A DNA stretch of 64,000 nucleotides from Rhytidiadelphus loreus (GCA_947034895.1 OX344764.1:12958001-13022000), one strand, 5' to 3'; shown: positions 34,955-47,467, numbered from the stretch's first letter. The notes: generated by a model from the sequence alone, not told the origin. Numbers and translations: made by a program.

Positions 34955-35588
34955 GGTGGCAGTGCGGATTGTTTCCTGCACACATCCATTGTACCACCAT
35001 TTGTTAGTGCTGGAGAGAGTAATTTATCAATTGCTTCTAGTTTTCAAGTGAAAGTCCACTTTCAAAAGGCCAAGATCAGCAAACGGCTGAAATCCCCACT
35101 GATCCTGAAATCCATCTGATCCTGAAATCATCCTCTAAAGATAGACTAGCAAAGAAGAAGCAGCTACGGCAAGAATTATTCTAGGATCATGTTGGGACTT
35201 TCATGTATCCCATTCTGGTCTCTATCAGTGACTAAAGCACACAAATTATCCTAGAGACCAATGGAAGTAGATAATCAGTAAATGGGAGCGACTAAAACAA
35301 TCATAATCCAGTATATACCAATTACAACAGTTCAAAAATAATGTGTGAATGGTATTCAAAACGCAATTATATGTCATGGCACTCCAAACTGTGCGAATGA
35401 CACTCAAAGTGTGTAAATGGCACCCGTTCTAGCTGTAAGCCTAACACTCAAAACTCAAAACTCTCGCAGTGACAAGTTTCTCACTAGGCTGTGGATTCAC
35501 GCTGCAGAAGCTTGAGGGATGGAGATGAAGGAACTTAGTTGGAACGAGATGCATGTGCACACACGCTGGATTCCTGATTATATATACA
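34955..35588 (-). promoter_or_regulatory. conserved leader and TATA of dirigent A
   Basis: A TATATATAAT box on the gene strand (35577-35588) lies about 620 nt upstream of the ATG. The stretch between is conserved with copies B and C, including repeated ACTCAAAGTGTGTAAATGGC-type phrases. An overlapping upstream ATG at 34989 (MDVC...) is in the +2 frame. A TGTGTGCAG directly after it could be a splice acceptor for a 5'-UTR intron. Confidence 0.55.
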
Positions 35589-35771
35589 CTGGCCAAGACC
35601 TTGACGATCGACTGCAGTTCCAGAAGAGATAGAACGTTAATTCTTTGGCACTCACATGACAAGTTGCAGGTCCTCAGACGTGATCATAGTTACGACTTTG
35701 AGTACCAGACCTTGTCGATTTACTTTATTTATATATATACTTTTATTTATATTTGTGTGTGTGCGTGTTTT

Positions 35772-37425
35772 ACGCCTCCCTGTACTGGTCACACTGTTTC
35801 GAAAAGTGTTTGGCAGCGGTCCTGGGTCGGGTAGCCCGCATTTATTTTAAGGCAAACACTCCAAAACTCAAATCCCTCTTTGAAGGCATAATTTGTTGTA
35901 CAATGAATGTATAGGTACAATCTACAGTGAGTCTTCCAAGGTAAGAAATTTCTCACATTTCTCCTCATTCAAATTTCCATCACATTTGAGAAACACAGAA
36001 CGGGTTTCAGAAACTGAAAGTGATAAATACTAGACTAGACGTGCATATGCTTCTCTAGAAAAGTTGAGCATGATTTATAAGTTCAGATTCCTACTCAAAC
36101 CTATTCAATTTAGGGTTTGTAAGTACCAACGTGCAATGCACAACACCCAAACCCAATTTAACAGATGTACTGAGAACTCAAACCGAGTCGCTTGGAACTT
36201 CGCCTTATCAGTACTGTATCGAGCCTTACGGATTCCTCCAGCTGCCGGCAGTTGGCCAGCGTTAACATGGCAACAGTGTGTGCTGGGCTCTAAATTGCCA
36301 AGACGCCTTCAGAGGGACGACAATGTGGTCGTTGTTTCGGGGTTCAGTTATCTGAACAGTATGGTTGAACAGTAATGCGATATGCTTCGATCAACAATGA
36401 CCATTGACCTCCCCCAAGACTCGAGCAAGTGCTATGGGAGGCATTCGTACACCATGCACGTGTTGCATGGCTCAAAGCTACCAACGTCTGCGCCTTAATT
36501 ATACTTGGATAAAGCTGGCTTCTCCTTCAAACGTTTTGACAACATTTGGCTCCAAACAGATTTTTGTGGTGAGCGCTCACATCTTCACATGAGCTGGAAG
36601 CTTGCTCTTCCGAAGATGGGTGATTTCACCTAAGCAAGGCATTCCCCGTCTCCTAGTCCTCAGTTTAACTGTTGGGGCCGTCCTTTGACAGGGCTGCCGG
36701 GGTAGCTCTGCTCTCCGCCCTGGTGGTCCCTTGCTGGGTTCTTCGTTTTGGGTGCGCCTTGAATTTGATTGGAAATTATTTGGTCTTTGAAAGTGGTGAA
36801 CTTGAAGAAAAAAAATTCCGCCAAGGGCTTGCACTCCTGGTTCTGTGCACTTTATCCTTATCAATGGATTTTGTCCTTGTGTTTAACCCTTACAGGACGA
36901 AGGGGTGACCTTGGAAATCATCCCTTTTCATTACCGTGTGAATCATGAGGTTTAGAAATAGCAAAAGCACTCATCGGAAGTCAAACTACTGTAGAAGACC
37001 TCCCCTTTTCACAACAAAATTCCAAGGATGAATAAATGCACTTCTGTCCTATTGCAAGCAAGGATCAGACTGCACTACTTTTTTGGAGCGATATATCACT
37101 CATCAGTCGGACGGTTTTGGCCACGCAGGTCCCTCCAAGCTTTAGCCAACACAGTGAAACCACCTGACAGTCACTGTTCCGGAAAAAAGCCTGCTGCTAA
37201 ACGTACCAGAGGGCGGGCACAGACAAAGTGTTGATCGATGTTGTTCACACATACGGGAGTGACGTAGGGAGAGAAATCAACTTAATAAAGTTGATGAACC
37301 CCAGCCTACAGTACCTGTCCCGCCACGCAAACAGATGTGTCTTGCCGGAACCAGGACCTCTCACTGCCAAAGTGCCAAACACTTCAGTGTTCGAAACAGT
37401 GCCGTGTGACCAGCACACGGTGGCG
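35772..37425. mobile_element. 1.65-kb TIR-bounded insertion upstream of dirigent A (MULE-like)
   Basis: The left end ACGCCTCCCTGTACTGGTCA is mirrored by TGACCAGCACACGGTGGCGT at the right. Complementarity continues over about 60-80 bp, including GTTTCGAA, AGTGTTTGGCA and GGTCCTGG blocks. Units B and C lack it, and homology between units resumes at about 37436. The interior is richer in GC than its surroundings and includes a 103-codon frame at 36064-36375 that I do not recognise. Long TIRs enclosing GC-rich non-transposase sequence suggest a Pack-MULE-like element. I did not see a clear 9-bp target duplication. Confidence 0.65.
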
Positions 37426-37435
37426 TTTTTAACCA

Positions 37436-38000
37436 AAAAGAAAAAATGTGTCACTTTCCTTGGAGTCAAAAGTCGCTGTAATAATAATAAGGTGGGCACC
37501 CTCAAATGCGCCACCGACCCGAAATGGACATCATCACTCTCACGTACTACAGCTCCCAAATCAGTATGTACCTATGTGAAACAAGAAACGTTTCTCGAAC
37601 CTCAACCACAAAAAGACTTTGACCCTGCTTCATAACTTTTGTGTGTACTGTATCCAAATGTCGTGTTCGTTGGAGCCTTCTTTCACTTGCCAACAAGAAC
37701 ATGAATGAAAATTTGACCAGTCTAATAATAGTAAATCTAATAATAGTAACTAGACACAGTTGTAGGAAAAAGTGGCGGTTTGGGGAGGTGCCCATCTCAT
37801 TCACTGTCTCATCTTCTGGCAAATCGGGACTTCGGGAGAATGATGCAGAATTGTTTCATGTCCTATTTGATTCCAACAGTGATACGCTGGTCCCAGCAGT
37901 GATGATTTGATGAACACAACATTGATGAGCTTGGGTTTGGTTAAGTTGAAATGGTGACGAAGCCATTGCATCACCATCCTATGGGGAGTGGAAAACCAGC
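37436..38000. repeat. unit 1 distal end (block E)
   Basis: This block recurs at about 44123-44300 (unit 2) and 50408-51050 (unit 3). Shared phrases include TTTGATTCCAACAGTG and GGTGACGAAGCCATT. It marks the upstream side of each dirigent gene within the array. Confidence 0.8.
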
Positions 38001-38171
38001 TCGTGAACTTCTTGTGATCTATGAAACTCCCACGAAAGGATCAACATTCAGTCTCTGGAGCAAAACTTGACGCCAGCAGCAGCTCATTTATAGATACACT
38101 TTAGGCCGCGCCACCGAAGGCCTCCTTACATGTATCGGTCATGGGGAGAATTGCACAGCGGGTGCTAAGTA

Positions 38172-38587
38172 AGGTAGTATACTCTAAAAGCGACCATTTA
38201 AGGTCTGGTCCGCCTTTTTTTTTTTGTAGGTTTCCGTTGACAGAAATATTTTTCTATAATTTTACAGAGAAATAAAAATAGATGTGGAACCTAACACAAG
38301 TGGTTTTGTATTTTTCCAAGCATTTTTGAATTACTTATAAAATTTCAAAGATTTGGGGCATAGGCACCTATTTGTAACCATAGGTCTCCCCAAATCCATC
38401 CACTTGCAACTTGTAAAAAGATGTGTGGAAATCAAAGATAATGATTGGCTCTTGCAATAGAAAAACAATTTTTCCTTGATTCATTCAATTGCTAAAGTGG
38501 TCCATTTAAAGATCACCCCATCTCCATTCTCTAACTAATAATAGGGTCCATTTGAAGGAGATTTAACTCATTTAGAACATTCTACCT
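38172..38587. mobile_element. TA-flanked MITE, copy 2
   Basis: Same family as 29188-29597: ends AGGTAGTATACTCTAAAAGC and GAACATTCTACCT, TA on both sides, and colinear interior. It lies just after block E of unit 1. Confidence 0.85.
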
Positions 38588-38677
38588 TACAGGAAAAAAT
38601 AGCTATTGCACTTTCATGTGGACCTGGTGGGTGGGGAAGGAAACAATAAAAAAAATTCACATGTATTAGATTCACTA

Positions 38678-39457
38678 TACTAAAAAGAATATTTAGTATT
38701 AGCAACGCTATTTACGAACCTTGACACTGAATATCATTAACCCTACTAAAGTACGTAACATTAAATCTAATTTCTAACACTAAATGTATTCTACGGTAAA
38801 TCTGAAATCTGAAGAAGTTTACATTTAGTGTTAGAACATATTAAAAAAATGAATTTGCAAAGAAAAAGATTGAAGACAAGGAAAATGATAGAAGGAGTAG
38901 AAAATGTGGAAAACATTTGTAATGAAGGAAGTCATTGAACATCCACACAGGAGTCAAATTCAAATTTTAGATTGCTCATGGAGGAGTCAGATTAGATCAC
39001 AGTAAAAAAAAACTCGTTGACGAATCATACTTGATAAACGAACGTGCAACGGCAACAAGCAGGCGGAGAAGGAGGCATATCCAGCAAGCAGGTGGAGAAA
39101 GAGTGGGAGATTCAAACCGGAACGGTAGCGGGAAGGCGAAGTATAAACTACCAGACACACACATACACAAAAAAAAATCCATCACTTGAGTATCAGAGGA
39201 GAAGAGTGGAAGAAGATAGGAACGAAGGAAGAGGAAGAGCAAGGAAGCCAAAATCAGAAAAGTGTGTGTGGGGAGGCAAAGAAAGGCGGAACTCAAGGTA
39301 AGGCTAGGGAAGGAGATGACAAAAAGGAAGAGAAGTTGGAGGCGGCGCATTGAAGTCTAATATTACATTAATTCCCGTAAAGTTCATATTTACTATTGTG
39401 TGGAGTAGGGTGCTGAGTACACTAAATGTAATCCAACGCTAAATATCCTTTTTAGTG
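38678..39457. mobile_element. CACTAAA-ended MITE, long copy
   Basis: The left end TACTAAAAAGAATATTTAGTA and right end GCTAAATATCCTTTTTAGTG are related to those at 32568-33016, and TA flanks both. The centre (about 38860-39340) is a purine-rich, higher-GC block not present in the short copy, perhaps a further insertion or captured sequence. Confidence 0.7.
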
Positions 39458-39589
39458 TAGTCCACTGATATTGGTGAAACTTCAACTCCTCCTTTCCCAC
39501 TTGCCCACCCTGGAAAGACAATCAATAGAACTACTTTTGTCTTCTTGCTTGAATTAGCTATAAACTTGCCCATTGGGCGAGCATGTAAG

Positions 39590-40690
39590 GAGACCCTAAG
39601 ATAGTCACTTTTTCTAGTCTCACTCCTTGAAAGGTTGACTGACCAAAAAAATTTGATGAAGTTATTAGCAAACTCAAGTGAAATGTAATCCTAGTGGTTT
39701 TGTAATTTTATGACACTCTAATATTAATATTTTACAAAGTTTCAAACAAAAAACAATCTATACTTAATACTAGACTCATTTTTAATGGATACTCTTGAAG
39801 CACAAAATGTCTCAACTCTCTACATTGATTGCTTCAAAAAAATCCTCACTCTCATTTATTGCCTCTAAAAAGTTGGAGGTGTGGTGGATCTTGGAAGTGT
39901 TCATTCAAGCTCATTTTTAAGGTGCCTTATACTTGGTTGGACTCACTAGCATAACTTAATTGAATGTCTATGATCACTCATCTTTGTAGTTATCTACTAT
40001 CACTTATTGTAGACTATAACCTTGGTCCCCATTTGAAATTGGTTCATTTTATGGGTTTGTTTGTAAGAAATCTCAATGACTTAATTTCCCACAATTTCTC
40101 AATGAAACCTTACAAGTTATAAAACCTTTTGGGTGTCATTAATTGCATTGCAATGAAATTTGTTCTAACTAAATATATTATCATAGGAGAAGGGTAATCT
40201 TTGGGCACCACAAAAGAGTGTTAAAGCAAGGTCTGCAAGGCCTATAATGTGATCTAATTGGCACCGAGCTAATGGCATTAGAATATTGGATCATATTATA
40301 GGCCTTGGGCACCCTACTTTAGCACTACTTTGTGGTGCCCTAGACCACCTTTTCTACCTACAAATTGTGTCTCTATTTTTGTAAAGTTTTCATTCTCACA
40401 ATTTAGTTTTTTCTAAACCCTAATGAAATCCCCATAACTTTTCAATAGAACCTTGTAAGTTGATGATACCTTTTAGGAGTCATTGCATTGCAATAGAATC
40501 TTTTGAAAATTAATGAAAAAAAACCTTCTAAAAATGATTACTTTATTATTTCAAAAAATATATAGGTTTTAAATATTTGAAGATTATAAAAGTTCTATTT
40601 AGTCATCACTAGTAGTGGAGAGGGTAGAAAACCCAAGAATAAATTCAAATAAAATTGATATGGTATAATTATAGTAATCGAATTCAATAT
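39590..40690. repeat. spacer block S, first copy
   Basis: It matches the spacer before unit 3 (about 44600-45840). Its start (TTTGATGAAGTTATTA) also matches the sequence after unit 3 (51143). It contains a decayed palindromic MITE (about 40180-40360), the counterpart of 44813-44979. No gene seen. Confidence 0.7.
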
Positions 40691-40693
40691 CTT

Positions 40694-41560
40694 TAGTTGT
40701 ATGGTTTGTTACATTACTAGGGGTGGTTGATATGAAAAACTGAAATGTGGTGTTGATATGTAACATTAGATTCAACTTTTAGATGATTAAAAGTAGGAGT
40801 TATAGTGTTGTTGCAATGACATTAGGTTGTATATTTCCTTACATATACATTAACCTACAGACTATGAGTCTCCATGTGTATTGGTAGGTCCTTGCTACAA
40901 TAGCTAATTTGAAAATTGGATGGATTTATCACCTTTTCATTTACTATTTTAAGTGAATCTACCAAATTTGGTCCTCTTGGTAGTAATGTATTTTTTTAAA
41001 TATATTATATATGCATGATCCGATATAAATATCATTGGCCATATGATTTTCTTTCTCCAAAGTAATATCAAATACTTGATAGAACTTTCAGCTTTGATGT
41101 AAACTTCCAAAAAGTTGTCAACCCTCTATGTTACAACAAATTTAAGTTTTGTACCATACCTCTTGGGCATTAAAAGGGTCAATATTGGTCCCGTATACAT
41201 TTTGTGCATTTATTAGTATTTTTGAAATGAAATGAAATGAACTTATTTGCAATGATAACAAATATGAATCGAAACTCATAACTAGTTTGAAGAGGGAATG
41301 GATGTCCTCTTAGGATGTTAGAGACTTGTTGTACTAAAGGAGAAATAATTGCATGCAATGATATGGAAGGATGTCATTGGTATATTAGAACATATGTTGA
41401 CAATACTTTATGAACTTCAAGAAAGATCAAGGAACTTTTGAGTTTGAACATTTTTCTAGCATCTTACATACCATGTAGAAGATGTCTTGGCAATGAAAAA
41501 TGAACTAATAGTGAACTTTTAAACAAGTCAAGATTGTAGAAGAAATCAATGTTGACAAAT
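40694..41560 (+). pseudogene. AP2M last-exon fragment plus 3' flank (unit 2)
   Basis: About 50 nt around 40696-40745 align with the end of AP2M exon 13 (source about 27838-27891, phrase ACATTACTAGGG). Colinear similarity to the AP2M 3' flank continues through to about 41500, including TGTATTGGTAGGTCCTT and TGATTTTCTTTCTCCAAAG. The reading frame is not preserved. It marks a tandem-duplication junction inside AP2M. Confidence 0.88.
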
Positions 41561-41875
41561 TTATTCAATTAAGAAAAATCAAAGAAAAGATTGGCAATCG
41601 GTTGAAAAATATTGTAATCCTTGTCATTCAATATATGAATCAACATACATAATTTTTTTGCATGCACTCAAATGATATCATAACTCCAAATATTGACTTT
41701 GGGTTAAAAATTTATTTGACATCAAACAAAAGATATGAGAACATCACTAATCTTTTGATAGCAATTATGCCTTGGTAAGATATAAGTTCTACTTGTAGAT
41801 AAGGTAAGAAACGTTCGTCAATTGTTTATAATACCTATTCTCAGAAATTCACTAGACAATCCTCTATAATAGCCA

Positions 41876-43266
41876 TCATGCCTTTGTAAGATAGAGGTCC
41901 CACTTATAGACAAGGTATTTAGTAAGGGGTCCAGTTGCTTCAAAAATTTGTTCACAAATCCCATAGCCAGAATATCCCCGCAAAACCCCCGTGCACCCAG
42001 GGATAACCATTTCAGTTGGTCCATCACCATAAAAAAAGATGCCCAAAACATTGATGTAGGAGCCATTGTAGATGGATTCATTTCCATAGACATGATGCGC
42101 TATTAATTCCACACGGGTTCCATTGCCACCCGTGGTTGTTGGGTTCACTACCCCAGTGGCCGTCCCTGTCACTCTGCCTACAAGAGTGCTACTCATGTTG
42201 GGTCCGTCCCTCATCATGTTGTCATAAACAATCAACATCCCCCATGATCCAGCTGAAGAGAGGACTATCCAATGTTAGTAGAGTATTCCATTGCATTATC
42301 CTTTTCAATGACTATCATGAGTACATTTATGAGGTCAATACACTTGAAATGACTCATGTTATTAAATTACTTAAGTTATTATTGAGCCTTGTTGGGAGTC
42401 AAAAGAGGATTTAGATTGAACATTCATTTGCATAAACAAATTTCGAATTTCAAAAGCGGTATTATTAGGTGCATCCGAATTCTTCCCTAGACTTTCATGA
42501 ATGCAGTCTCTACTGGACTTTGTATCTACAGATTTAGACGCAGGTTTAGAAACAGGCAGTAATATAGTTAGATGCAATTACGGAAGTGGAGGCCACCTAG
42601 AGACTGCGGAGTTAATGCAATTAGATAACTCACAAACTCAACTAAGAATGATTGTAATACGTACATTCAAGTTAGAATACACCGGCCTAATGAGTTACTT
42701 AGATCCAGAGTGTGTTGCAATGGTCTTCAATTCCATAGTGTGAATAATAATTGCGTCATTTGAACTGAACTGCATGAAATTATCAAATGAAGAACAAAGG
42801 ATCAACCGTCACCTGTACTGTTGGGTTCACGAGGTCCTGCAGCCCGCAAAAATGTATTATTGGGGCCTCCTCGAATCTCATGTGTGTAGTGTGTGAGGTG
42901 GAGATGGTCGCTTGCTGTAGGATAAAAAAAACCCGGTAATGGCGAAAAATCAAGTTACATATTGGACTTCATAAATGGAGGAATATATTGTTCAACAAAA
43001 TCATTTTTGCAGAAAAATTCACCTGTCTCATACGTTAGTGTTGGTGGAAACTTGGTTCTCACAACGTGACAAGCTGAAATTCGTACCATTTCTAAGCTGA
43101 GTTGAGTCTAGTAGCCAGATATCATTTGGCAAGTCTCATTTGGTTAGTTTAGCTGAAATGCCATGAAGCTGGATCCAGTGGAGAGCTTACCCACAACCGG
43201 TGTCTGCAAGGTGCAAATCCACGCCAGAATGTGAAGGGCGACAGTGAGGATTGAGAGTGGTCCCAT
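41876..43266 (-). CDS. dirigent-like secreted protein, copy B (3 exons)
   Basis: Exons 43266-43191 (signal peptide, MGPLSILTVALHILAW), 42914-42813 and 42252-41876 give 555 nt, or 184 aa. Splice phases match copy A. Exon 2 encodes HLTHYTHEIRGGPNNTF. Exon 3 has SWGMLIVYDNMMRDGPN, GRVTGTATGVVNP, VYGNESIYNGSYINVLGI, VPGC-equivalent IPGCTGVLRGYSGYG and KWDLYLTKA. An N-terminal signal and the NES and NGS sequons fit secretion. It belongs to the array with A and C. The tail of exon 2 differs most from the other two copies. Confidence 0.93.
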
Positions 43267-43845
43267 GGTGGCAGTGCGGATTGTTCCCTGCACACATCCA
43301 TTGTGTGACTGTTTGTTAGTGCTGGAGAGAGTAATGTACAAATTGCATCTGGTTTTCAAGCGAAAGACTACTTTCGAAAAGCCAAGATCATGAACACCAC
43401 TGATCCTGGATAGCATCCTCTCAAGATAGGCAAGCAATGAAGAAGCAGCTACGGCAAGAATTATTTTTGTATACCACTCTTCTCGGTCAGTGACCAAAAC
43501 ACGTATAATGCTAGTGACCAATGGAAGTATAACTCCAGGATATGGTCAATGGGAGCAACTACAACAATCACAATCCAGCGTATAACAACTACAAGAGTTT
43601 GAAATGTGTAAATGGCATTCACAACTCAAAATGTGTGCTTGGCACTCCAGATTGTGCGAATGACACTCAAAGTGTGTAACTGACACCCAGTCTGCATGTA
43701 AGCCAAACACTCAAAACTCAAAATCTCTCAGTGATGTGTTTCTCACTAAGCTTAGGCTGCGCAGAAGCTTGAATGAGCGATGGAGATGAAGTGGCTGGAG
43801 CAAGATAATTATACGTGCATACACTGGATTACTGATTTATATAGA
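43267..43845 (-). promoter_or_regulatory. conserved leader and TATA of dirigent B
   Basis: CTATATAAATCAGT on the gene strand (box at 43837-43844) is shared exactly with copy C. It lies about 575 nt upstream of the ATG, with the conserved block between and the overlapping upstream ATG at 43301, again 35 nt before the main ATG. Confidence 0.6.
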
Positions 43846-43996
43846 TTGGCAAGCAGATCCCAAACCTTGACGGTAGTTCTAGATAAGGTGGAACATTATT
43901 TGGCACTCACAATAATACAACAAGTTGCAGGTTCTCCTCATCACACGACATGGGGCACTGTACCTTTAACTAAAAGGACTTGTCGATTTGTAGTAC

Positions 43997-44812
43997 CTGC
44001 ATGACCAGAAGTGAATGTATATATATATACAGATTCTGGGAACAAAAATGACAACAGAACTCAAAACGCAGATCTCTGCTCAAAAACGAACAGATTCTGT
44101 GTGTTGTATATAGAAAAAAGTCTGACTTTCCTTTGAGTCAAAAGTAAGTATTGTCTCATGTTCTGGCAAATTGGGACTTCGGGAAATGCTGAATTGTCAC
44201 ATGTCGTATTCGATTCCAACTGTGATATGTTGGTCCCATCAGTGATGAATACAACATTGATGAGCTCGGGTACGTAAAAGTGGTGACGAAGCCATTTACA
44301 CGTTCTAAAGGCGTACAACTCGGGATACATACAAAACACGCAAAACTCAAGTAGAATTCAAAATGTAGAACAACGGGAATGTGGCTAGCAAGGTGAAAGT
44401 GAGCTCCGCAACAATGAAAATTTCTTCAACAAAATCTTCTTCATGCCCATTCTTCACCTAGCCAATGGCCATTCTCAATCTTCAAAGAATGGAACCTGCG
44501 CAAGCCATGGAGAGCCAACAAGAGAGTGCCACGTCCCTATTCTTTGAAGATTGAGAATGACGTGAAGAAGGTGTGCCACTACCCCTAAACTCTAAGATCA
44601 ATCATCTTTGAATGGAAATCAAAAGATACGATCTAATGTCACTAATTGTGGTCTATAATCTCAGTCCCCATTTTAAATTGGTTCATTTCATGGGTTTGTT
44701 TGTAAGAAAATTCAATGACTTTAATTTCCCGCAATTTCTCAATGAAATCTTACAAGTTGGTGAAACCTTATTGGTGTCATTGCATTGCAATGAAAGTTGT
44801 TCTAACTAAATA
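43997..44812. other. unit 2 upstream remainder and block E/S
   Basis: It contains block E of unit 2 (to about 44300), a decayed relative of the GGGGTAGT MITE (about 44446-44574, with inner palindrome ATTCTCAATCTTCAAAGAAT), and the beginning of the second S spacer. No gene seen. Confidence 0.6.
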
Positions 44813-44979
44813 CACTATCATAGGAGAAAGGTGGTCTTTGGGTACCATGGCATAGTGTTAGAGCAAGGTGCTCAGGGCTTCCATTGGTACCAAGCTAGTG
44901 CCATTATTACATTACAAGCCTTGGACACCCTATTCTAACACTACTCTATGGTACCCATAGACCACCTTTTCTACTAGTG
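44813..44979. mobile_element. CACTA-type MITE (~167 bp)
   Basis: The right end, read in reverse complement, is CACTAGTAGAAAAGGTGGTC; the left end is CACTATCATAGGAGAAAGGTGGTC with small changes. The two arms stay complementary over about 50 bp. The decayed counterpart at about 40180-40360 sits at the same place in the previous spacer, so this insertion preceded the duplication. Confidence 0.7.
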
Positions 44980-45837
44980 ATGCTAATTGTGTCCCTATGT
45001 ATATAAAGTTTTCATCCACACAATTGAGTTTTTCATCCTTTAATTTTTTCATTTGTTTATTCTTAGTAAACCTATTGACATCCCTACAACTTCTCAATGG
45101 AACAGTGCAAGTTGTTGAAATCATTTTGGTGTCACTGCATTATCCAATAGAATCCTTTGAAAAGTTATAGAAAAAACCCTTATATAATGTAATGCATTAT
45201 GATATCAAAAAAAATATAGGTTTAAATTATTTGAAGATTATAATATTTCTAATTATTCATCACTCTTACTAGAAAGTGTAGCAAAGACCAAGTATAGATT
45301 TATCTCAAATTGATAAGTTATAATTATAGTAGTCAAATTCAATATTTTAGGTTATATGTGTTTTATTTTCATAAAATGATTATATTGCTTTCATATATTT
45401 TCCACAAATAAATCACAAGCTTTCTATCAATTATGATATTTATAAATTTCTTTGCAAAGATTAAATAAATTGTCCTATACTCTTTAATTTATAGATTAAG
45501 TAGATTTTATTTTAATTTACAAAGTGAACTCAATTTTATTTCCATACACGATTATGATAGTACATAACATTACATTTCAAAAACCAAAATTTATGAGTCA
45601 TTTTATATTTGAAAGTGAACAAAACATGATAAAATGATAATACCTTCTAAAATTTAAATTGCCACAAATGTTTAATTTTTAAGAGAATATAGAATTTTTA
45701 TATTTTAAGTAGAAACTAAGAGAAACTAATAAAAAAATTCAAGTCAAAATTAATAAAGTTAGTTGTAATGAATTCAAAATGGTATCACTAATATTTAGAT
45801 GATCAATGTACATATTTTAAATAAATAAAATAAACAT

Positions 45838-46070
45838 TGTAGAATGAGTTTACTACATTACTAGGATTGGCAGTATTGCATTTTTTTCTAATGTTTGATG
45901 TATACACAATCTAGTATAGATATATTGGCCATATGATTTTCTTTGTCCAAAGCAACATAAAATACTTGATGAAACTGTTTGTTTTGATGCAAACTTCTAG
46001 AAAGTTCTAGCCTTCTATGCAACAAGAAATCCAAGTTTACTACCATATCTCTTGGGCATAAAACCCCTAA
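45838..46070 (+). pseudogene. AP2M last-exon fragment plus 3' flank (unit 3)
   Basis: The start (TACTACATTACTAGGATTGG) matches the end of AP2M exon 13. After an internal deletion the sequence rejoins the AP2M 3' flank at a point equivalent to about 28150, and it continues to CTCTTGGGCAT at 46060. A TIR element then interrupts it. Confidence 0.85.
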
Positions 46071-46957
46071 AGTTCCTTGATTATGTTTTCACCAAAAACA
46101 TTCCAAAACTGCCATTTCTAGTACAAGTACCAATTTTTAGTAAAATAATCATTTTTGGACACAAATAACCGTAAGATCTTGTAGTACGCTGGTTAGAAAA
46201 GATGTGGAAAAAATTTCAGAAATTTCCACCATGTGGATTGCAAGATATAAGCATTCAAATTCACCCAAATTATCTTTTTGGCTACCTACAAAAAATAGGC
46301 CACTACTCTTCACAAGCTAACTTTTCTATGAAAAATTGTCCAAAATGGTGGTGTTTCTTTGGATTCTTTTTCCCATATAAGTTGGTTGCATGCTTTAAAA
46401 TTTTCACATCAATGGAATTGTACAACATATAGGACAAAAATAGTAAATAGTAAAAAGTAGAGAATGATTCAAAATACGAATTGTTAAGAATTTAGTTATG
46501 GAATTGAAAATGTCAATTCCAATTGTTGCATTGTTGCAATAAACAATCTGCATCCTTGGATTTTTTTTAATTAAAAAATATTGAAAATTGAGTAAGATAA
46601 AGGACTTCAAAGTTTATTTTAGAGTAGAGATTCCATAATTGCTCGCAAACTAAAACTACTTATAACTTTTCTCATTCATCAACTGGCATGATTCAAAGCT
46701 CTTTGCATATTTATAATTCTAGAAAACCAATTTCAAATTTCTGTTTATGAAAAAAATGAGTTTTTTTTATTTGCTTGAACTGCCCGGCCAGGGGGGAGGA
46801 ATAACATATTAGGCTATAACTTTTTACTCATATTTCTCGTCCCCACCTTCTTTTAAAATTTCAGCCTAACATATGCATATATCTAGTTGCAGGTACTTGC
46901 CCAAAATCTCAATGTTGCCAAGAACTAAAGGTTGGTCCTTTAGAGAATCAAAGGGTT
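46071..46957. mobile_element. TIR element ending CCCCTAAAG, copy 2
   Basis: It is inserted in the AP2M-derived flank of unit 3. Unit 2 shows the uninterrupted site (GGGCATTAAAAGGGTCAATATTGG at 41170). The left end ACCCCTAAAGTTCC resembles the other two copies; the right end is decayed. Non-coding. Confidence 0.65.
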
Positions 46958-47467
46958 AAATTTGGTCTCATATGCAACTTAAGCATTTAGAGATAGAAAT
47001 AGATGTTGTCTTAGGTTGTTAGAGACTTTTTGCACTAAAAAAAATCCATAATGCATGCAATGATATAGAAAAATGCCATTGGTATATCAGAACATATACT
47101 CACAATACTTCTTAAACTTCAAAAAAGATCAAGAAAATTTTCAATAAGATTGGAAGTTCCTCATAATACAATCCAAGAAGTAAAATGTACAATCCTTGTC
47201 AAGTGTTGAAAACCAAACTAGCAATGAAGAAGTCAACAATGAAGAAGAAATCAATAATGACAAATTTATTCAACTGAAAAGATATCAAAGAGAACATTGA
47301 TAATGGGTTGGACAATATTCTAATCCTTGTCCACACGTGAATCAACATATAGTAATTTTTTTATGCACACAATCAAATGACATCATAGCTCCAATGTGGA
47401 CTATGCACTCAATTAATCTCAAAGAAAAGTTATGGGAATGTCACTTCTGAGTTTTCTATAATAGCAA

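Noticed and set aside
36064..36375. 103-codon frame as a separate gene
   Set aside because: It lies inside the TIR-bounded insertion and shows no known motif; more likely captured or chance sequence.
40694..40760. Second functional AP2M gene
   Set aside because: Only the end of the last exon and the 3' flank are present, and the frame is changed; it is a duplication scar.
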